From the NCBI GenBank assembly GCA_031002005.1, contig JARYHS010013631.1, positions 69,127,832-69,191,831 on the forward strand: a stretch of 64,000 bases of DNA, written 5' to 3'. The stretch's first letter is position 1. Every line of letters begins with the position of its first letter. This DNA is from Vandiemenella viatica (taxonomy: Eukaryota > Arthropoda > Insecta > Orthoptera > Morabidae). Below are positions 58,441 to 64,000 of this stretch, piece by piece. Under the pieces are notes generated by a model. The model worked only from the letters and a program-made list of their open reading frames with translations, had not been told where the DNA came from and made no database searches. The position numbers were made by a program, and so were the translations under genes.

Positions 58441-60080
58441 TTGAAATATTATTTAAATTTAGCCTGGAGACTTGCAGCTTATTAGAGGACTGAAAAAGTG
58501 ACAGTCCATAAAGCAGGGACTACATCGAGGATTGAAAATTGCAGGCTGTTTACTTTAACAGTGATGGTAAGTAAATTGTAGAAAAGAATGTCTTCTGTGA
58601 GGAAAGAAACGGGTTTGTAAATTAATAATGTGACTTTAGGCAAGGATATTCATATTAATCTCAGTAAATGGGCTGTATATAAAATAGAAGAATGGAGGCT
58701 TTTCTGGTCTATCAACTGTATAGACCATTAGCTGGCATGGGCTATAGAAGGACAACAATTCCAGGAACATGACACTTCACCGGAAGATATAATTAGAGGA
58801 AGCCTTTGAAATGTCACATCAGATTTACACTCACCCCTCATATTAGGCCTGAGAATTTTTTTTATACATATATATGCAAGATATTTCAGATGTTGTGGAC
58901 AAAGGAGAACAAGTTGATCTTTCTAAGGTGTGATTCAGATTGAACCATAAAATCATTTAAAATAAGTTAAAAACACTTGGAGCGAATGAAAAAGTGACTT
59001 GCTTATAGGGTAGGAAATGCAGTATCAAAAGACATGGAAGTAAAATTGGGAGTGACATGCGGTGATTTCAATTCATTATTCTAATGAATGATTGTGTTAA
59101 TGGTTTACGGTCAGTAGTTAGGTTGTTTGCAGATGACATAATTCTATATAATAGGACGAAAATTGTGAACAGCTGCTGGGTGACTTGTACAAGAAATCTA
59201 GCTGGGTAGGTCAAGGTGGGATGAAGAAAAATGCAAAGAAGTGAAAGTTTGTTAAGTACGCAGACAAAAAAATTAAAGATTAGTTATGATTAAGAGGAGG
59301 GGAGGGGAAAATAAGAGGAGGGGAGGGGCTTACTTGTTGAAGACCTGAAGTGTAAATATCTTGGCATAACATTTGATAAAAACTCAACTGAGTGGGTTTC
59401 AAAGTCATTCATTTATTGTAGAGGGGATGTACCAGAGATGGGAAGGAACAGAGTAATGAATCTTTATTTGAACATTATTTGAATATGGTGGCGTGTGGGA
59501 CCCATGTTTGGGGCATCAAATATAGGATTTGGAGGGAGTACAAAATAGGGCAGCTAGAGTTAGTGGAGATTACTACAGAAGAAAATGAGTAACTGATATG
59601 TTAAATGATTTGGATTGGGATTCACTGAAAGAGAGGAGCAGGAGTAGTGGTGTAGCTAGGTTAACAAGGGCCCCCGTACAAAATACTGGGGCCCTTTTTT
59701 TTAGCTATGTCTTAGATTGTGAGGATTGCTGGGTAGGGGCCCCCTGAGCTTGCTTGCTGTGCCACTGGAGAGGAGGTGGATAAAAATAGTGATGATAATG
59801 ACAGATCTTGATGATGAATCTTGGAAATAGATTAGTGGAAAAATTAAAAGAAGGAAGAGTTGAGCATGACCACAAGCTGGCACCCAATTTCAGGCGTAAG
59901 GGAGTCAGGGATTGGAATAAATTACCAAGGGAAATGATGAATAGTTTATCAAAAATGCTGAAGGAATTTAAAATTCATAAAATGCAAAAGTTTATGGTAT
60001 AAGAAAGGGAGGAAATGGGTGTTGGGAAATTGCCACCAGATGTGAACTTGATCACAATTAAATGTGTTTAAAGTATTTGT
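58441..60080 (+). mobile_element. Heavily decayed copy of the second non-LTR element
   Basis: Pieces in element order: a KILFKFSLETCSLLED-like part (58445-58490), a GFRQGYSY-like part near 58630, MQDISDVVDKGEQVDLSK near 58880-58930, the ADDIILYNRTK box near 59130-59162, LKCKYLGITFDK near 59347-59383, then EYGG..GTHVWGIKYRIW near 59480-59530. It ends with DHDHKLAPNFRRKG, VRDWNKLPREMMN and MLKEFKI (59865-59980) and the family 3' UTR. A GGGGAGGGG(A/C) minisatellite (59295-59330) and a short insertion (59644-59772) are inside. About 160 bases of unrelated sequence sit at 58695-58855. Confidence 0.7.
59644..59772. mobile_element. Possible ~130-bp MITE-like insertion
   Basis: AGTGGTGTAGCTAGG at the left and an inverted AGTGGCACAGCAAGC at the right frame a short GGGCCCCC-rich segment that breaks the non-LTR reading frame. 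Such GGGCCCC repeats with AGTGGCG(T)AGC ends are common non-autonomous DNA elements in animals. A target duplication is unclear (GAGAGGAG-like on both sides). Confidence 0.4.
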
Positions 60081-61312
60081 GTATTTGGTTGCAGTTAGAT
60101 TGAAGACTGGAGGGCTGCTGTAACAACAAAGTCAGCATAATATAAATACTCAGTATTTTGTCTGACTTTTACAAGCAAGTGAGGGACATATAGGAGGCCT
60201 AAAGCATCCATATGTGACTGGGAAGGAGGGAAGCCAGAGAACATAGTAAGTAAACAAATTTAAGTTAAACCAACATTACAAATAAAGTTTTAAAAGTCAA
60301 TTCAAATGTGATGATTTCGCTAAAGATTAGGATCTACAAGGGAGAGAATTATACAGTATAGACATTTTGGAGGTATATTATAAGTAGGAAATGTTGATAA
60401 GCTAAGATGAATTTGATGGTTTTTGCTGTCAGTATGAGAGCTCTAATTATAAAACAGCTATTGGAGTAGATTTATAAAACTGGTATCTTAGGAACTGGAG
60501 CAGTAGTAGTAGTAGTATTTTATATGTCATCTAAATTATATATATGTTAATTATATATAATGATATCAGACACATCAATAAAAGCAGGTGAGATGGTAGC
60601 TAGAGTGAATTGCATAGATAGCATGGCCAATAAGGAAAGTTCCACAGTTATGTGGTTCAATAAGCTGTTGTTGCAGTAATGTTATATGTTTTTCAGTATG
60701 CTCTGTTACAAGAGAAGGAAACATGGGATAGTTTCCAGAAGATAAGGATTTTGTATTTGTGAATTAAAATATGTGTGACGAAGCAAATACAATATTGTTA
60801 GAGATAATTTTAAAAGCAAGTTGGTTATGTAAATATACATTAGGGGGGAAAAATGGAAACAGAAAGAACTAAATTTAGAAATTAAGGAAAATCAGGATTT
60901 TTTTTTTTTTACATATAAAACAATTTCAGTAAATAATCTACTACACAACAGACAGGAAAAAGAACTGAACTTAATGATTATGTAGAGAGAAGCTGAAGAA
61001 AAGTTTGTATCTGTAAACAATTTCAGCCCTCTTTATACAAACAAACCACCTGATTCAGCAAATTTACACATGAATGTAACAAGAACATGAGGAAATTAAT
61101 GACCAAAGACATTTTTTTTTAAGAATCAGCAAGAAAATCAGATGAAATCTGTTCATTAACAGACTGGACCAAATAATATCAACCACATTGTTTTGAGAAG
61201 AGTAAATATAGGAAGGGAGAGATAGGACTATATTAATATCTTGGATGAGTTGCAATGTAAAATAAAGAGAAATTAAGGAGTAAGAATAAATGCCACAAGG
61301 CGATATCATTGC
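60081..61312. other. Intergenic, no gene seen
   Basis: AT-rich; short ATATA tracts near 60538-60560 and a T run at 60900-60910. Nothing I can name. Confidence 0.55.
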
Positions 61313-61935
61313 TTACTTAGTTGAGGGAAGAGAGTTTGCAGCAACAAAAACCACAGCACAAACAATATCTTTTACTTTGCTCTTACTCCTGAATTTATCA
61401 ACCCCTGCCAGCTCCTCTATCTGAGACCCATAATGAGGAACCCATATTACACCACCATATTCTGCAATACACAGTAGTTGGTCCGATGAAGGTGACACAA
61501 GTATTGTGGGGAGGTTAGTAGTGATAGTGCAATTTGTTTCCAGGAAAGATCTGGATATTATTCTATCAGTAAAAGATATGATAAAGCAGCTAAGTTCAGA
61601 GTCACCGGAACACAAATGGTGGGTGAAGCGAATGCCTAGAGTGTGTAAAGCATATATGGGAGATGAACCCTGGATAGATATTGGTAGAATAGTTATAAAC
61701 AGTGTGAACAAGTTGAGAGATGACAATGACCACAAAGCAACACTTGATTTCAGACTAAAGGTGTGGGAAAAAATTTCTTTCATGGATAAGAGAGTGAGTG
61801 CTGGGACAAGTTGCTGAGGGAAATGTTAAACAATTTACCTGAAATAGTGAAAGGGTTTACCATAAAAACTTATGAAATCCAAAAGTTGGCCAATATTGAA
61901 ATTACCACTATGGAATTAGCTCCATTGTAATTAAA
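61313..61935. mobile_element. Second non-LTR element with internal 5' inversion
   Basis: On the minus strand, about 61385-61490 reads AEYGGVIWVPHYGSQIEELAG, the segment that precedes the C-terminal domain in the intact element (compare 54305-54370). On the plus strand, from about 61525, the element continues with QFVSRKDLDII, SVKDMIKQL, DNDHKATLDFRLK and the family 3' UTR. The two parts adjoin in element coordinates but point in opposite directions. That is the product expected of twin priming during target-primed reverse transcription; a later inversion is the alternative. Confidence 0.68.
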
Positions 61936-62389
61936 TTAATTACTCACCAGATACGACTGTAGGGAAAATGTATCTTATTTATTACAAGCTGCCTCTTAAT
62001 ATATACTAACTGAATGTTTCATTGGCAAATAACTCTTAAGGTCAGTATTTGTTGCTCAATACTTGAACAAGTACTGCTAGACTCTGGATGTTGTTCAGTG
62101 CAAGCATAATTAAATAAAAACAGTTTTGTAGCACTGGCAATTTATGGCATCCCCACAGGAAAGCTCAGCATATTTTGTATTAAACTTGAAACAGATTTCA
62201 TAAATCTAACATGAATAAAAAAGAATATAAGTTTTGCTATAGAATATTGTCAAAAAAATGATTTGTCACACTGCAATGTTCAAATAATAACTATGCATTA
62301 GATAAAATATTTATCAAAGACCAATAAATAAGTCAATACAGACACTGAACAGTGAAAATAGGAACCAGCCAGTGTTCCTGTATGTGTTA
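61936..62389. other. Intergenic, no gene seen
   Basis: AT-rich, with no supported feature. Confidence 0.55.
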
Positions 62390-62545
62390 AAGTGCTGGAA
62401 CAATGGATCTGGGTGGTACAATGGGCCCAAGATCAAATCCTGGGCATCAAAAAACAGCTGTCATGATTGCAGTTTTTAGATGGTTTTCGACAAACATCTA
62501 GTGAATGTTGGGATGTTCCCAATCTCCACCTCATAAACAAAAAAA
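62390..62545 (+). repeat. Possible SINE relic
   Basis: GGTGGTACAATGGGC followed by AGATCAAATCCTGGGC resembles degenerate A and B boxes of a tRNA-derived SINE. A TGGTTTTCGACAAAC and GGATGTTCCCAATCTCC body follows. Weak. Confidence 0.35.
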
Positions 62546-62644
62546 TTTCATAGGCAAAACTACCCTTATCATATACAACACAATTTACATTTCCCCCTTA
62601 AAACAATGATAGGCCTAACAAGCCTTGCTTTGAAAATGAGCACA

Positions 62645-63644
62645 NNNNNNNNNNNNNNNNNNNNNNNNNNNNNNNNNNNNNNNNNNNNNNNNNNNNNNNN
62701 NNNNNNNNNNNNNNNNNNNNNNNNNNNNNNNNNNNNNNNNNNNNNNNNNNNNNNNNNNNNNNNNNNNNNNNNNNNNNNNNNNNNNNNNNNNNNNNNNNNN
62801 NNNNNNNNNNNNNNNNNNNNNNNNNNNNNNNNNNNNNNNNNNNNNNNNNNNNNNNNNNNNNNNNNNNNNNNNNNNNNNNNNNNNNNNNNNNNNNNNNNNN
62901 NNNNNNNNNNNNNNNNNNNNNNNNNNNNNNNNNNNNNNNNNNNNNNNNNNNNNNNNNNNNNNNNNNNNNNNNNNNNNNNNNNNNNNNNNNNNNNNNNNNN
63001 NNNNNNNNNNNNNNNNNNNNNNNNNNNNNNNNNNNNNNNNNNNNNNNNNNNNNNNNNNNNNNNNNNNNNNNNNNNNNNNNNNNNNNNNNNNNNNNNNNNN
63101 NNNNNNNNNNNNNNNNNNNNNNNNNNNNNNNNNNNNNNNNNNNNNNNNNNNNNNNNNNNNNNNNNNNNNNNNNNNNNNNNNNNNNNNNNNNNNNNNNNNN
63201 NNNNNNNNNNNNNNNNNNNNNNNNNNNNNNNNNNNNNNNNNNNNNNNNNNNNNNNNNNNNNNNNNNNNNNNNNNNNNNNNNNNNNNNNNNNNNNNNNNNN
63301 NNNNNNNNNNNNNNNNNNNNNNNNNNNNNNNNNNNNNNNNNNNNNNNNNNNNNNNNNNNNNNNNNNNNNNNNNNNNNNNNNNNNNNNNNNNNNNNNNNNN
63401 NNNNNNNNNNNNNNNNNNNNNNNNNNNNNNNNNNNNNNNNNNNNNNNNNNNNNNNNNNNNNNNNNNNNNNNNNNNNNNNNNNNNNNNNNNNNNNNNNNNN
63501 NNNNNNNNNNNNNNNNNNNNNNNNNNNNNNNNNNNNNNNNNNNNNNNNNNNNNNNNNNNNNNNNNNNNNNNNNNNNNNNNNNNNNNNNNNNNNNNNNNNN
63601 NNNNNNNNNNNNNNNNNNNNNNNNNNNNNNNNNNNNNNNNNNNN
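62645..63644. other. Assembly gap, exactly 1000 N
   Basis: The second placeholder gap. Frames spanning it on both strands are artefacts. What lies right of it may not be adjacent to what lies left. Confidence 0.98.
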
Positions 63645-64000
63645 TTTCACACTATAGGCGACATAACAACGCCGCCAAAGGAAAGTTATATTCACTCGCG
63701 ATCCAATCCTTCCTCTGTTCACAGCCTGTCCTCTCTTTTCATACTGTTTTTATTAAACGTCTCTGACATTACGCGACGATGTTCGCGGATTACATTTCAC
63801 GTTTCCATGTGTACTCTCGCGACAGACTATCCCGATACAACAACTTGTTCATCGTCCCTGCGATATCATACACCCAGAAACTTAGATATTGATGTAATTC
63901 GCCCTGTGGCATTACAATGTGTTCTGTGCAGAACGCGATCTTTCACATAGTTTCGCCGTAGAGAGACTATCAGTTGTGCGTGCGAAGTTCCGCTAGGCGT
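63645..64000. other. CpG-rich segment at the window end
   Basis: I count about 26 CpG in 356 bases, much denser than in most of the window. No frame, repeat or promoter is recognised. It could be the edge of a CpG-rich promoter or gene on the next contig. Confidence 0.5.

Noticed and set aside
62598..63766. Long frames on both strands across the second gap
   Set aside because: Same artefact of the 1000-N run.
1..64000. CRISPR arrays, operons, bacterial signals
   Set aside because: None. Spliced genes, SINE-like and non-LTR elements show eukaryotic nuclear DNA; short tandem repeats are transposon UTR repeats or microsatellites.

Overview
The window is arthropod, almost certainly insect, nuclear DNA. 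It is AT-rich, its genes have introns with GT/AG boundaries, and it is crowded with retrotransposons, Tc1/mariner elements and SINE-like repeats. Two host genes are recognisable: a group I nucleoside diphosphate kinase (awd/NME type, 154 aa, four coding exons) and the 5' half of the U3 processome gene UTP18 on the minus strand. The repeat mix vaguely suggests a polyneopteran such as a cockroach, termite or orthopteran, but I cannot fix the species.

The main architectural fact is a long direct duplication. Positions 1-21354 (copy A) are collinear with about 29540-53253 (copy B), through exons, introns, flanks and embedded transposons. Both carry a CR1/Jockey-group non-LTR element, the NDP kinase gene, SINE-like repeats, a second non-LTR element and a gag-only LTR element inserted into it. 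Copy A ends at a run of exactly 1000 N, and a second 1000-N run sits at 62645-63644; such runs are usually arbitrary scaffolding gaps. Copy A could therefore be the other haplotype joined in tandem rather than a true duplication. Copy A's kinase is intact. Copy B's has a one-base deletion in exon 1 that stops the frame after 38 codons, which is either a real pseudogene or a sequence error.

Layout: 1-3340 non-LTR element (A); 4539-10717 NDP kinase (A); 10718-14779 flank with SINE-like repeats; 14780-15578 second non-LTR element; 15579-21354 LTR element, with a fold-back Tc1 element at 18090-19533; N gap; 22435-23230 old hAT-like remnant; 23678-25619 UTP18 5' exons; 28150-34126 non-LTR element (B), with PHD-like and SGNH-esterase ORF1 remnants and a 1337-bp terminal-inverted-repeat element at 32090-33426; 35286-43297 NDP kinase (B); 44516-45422 SINE-like repeats; 47250-56152 nested second non-LTR element, holding the LTR element (49114-53674) and a mariner (54505-55816); 58441-61935 further decayed copies of it; N gap; 63645-64000 CpG-rich end.

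I see no new multi-gene system. The observations most worth checking are the 1337-bp element of unassigned superfamily (8-bp target duplication, 84-bp imperfect inverted repeats, very C-poor top strand in which C is mostly in CpG, empty site in copy A); the Tc1-derived fold-back element with 611-bp arms and a clean empty site in copy B; the A/B duplication itself; and UTP18 stopping before its beta-propeller exons.
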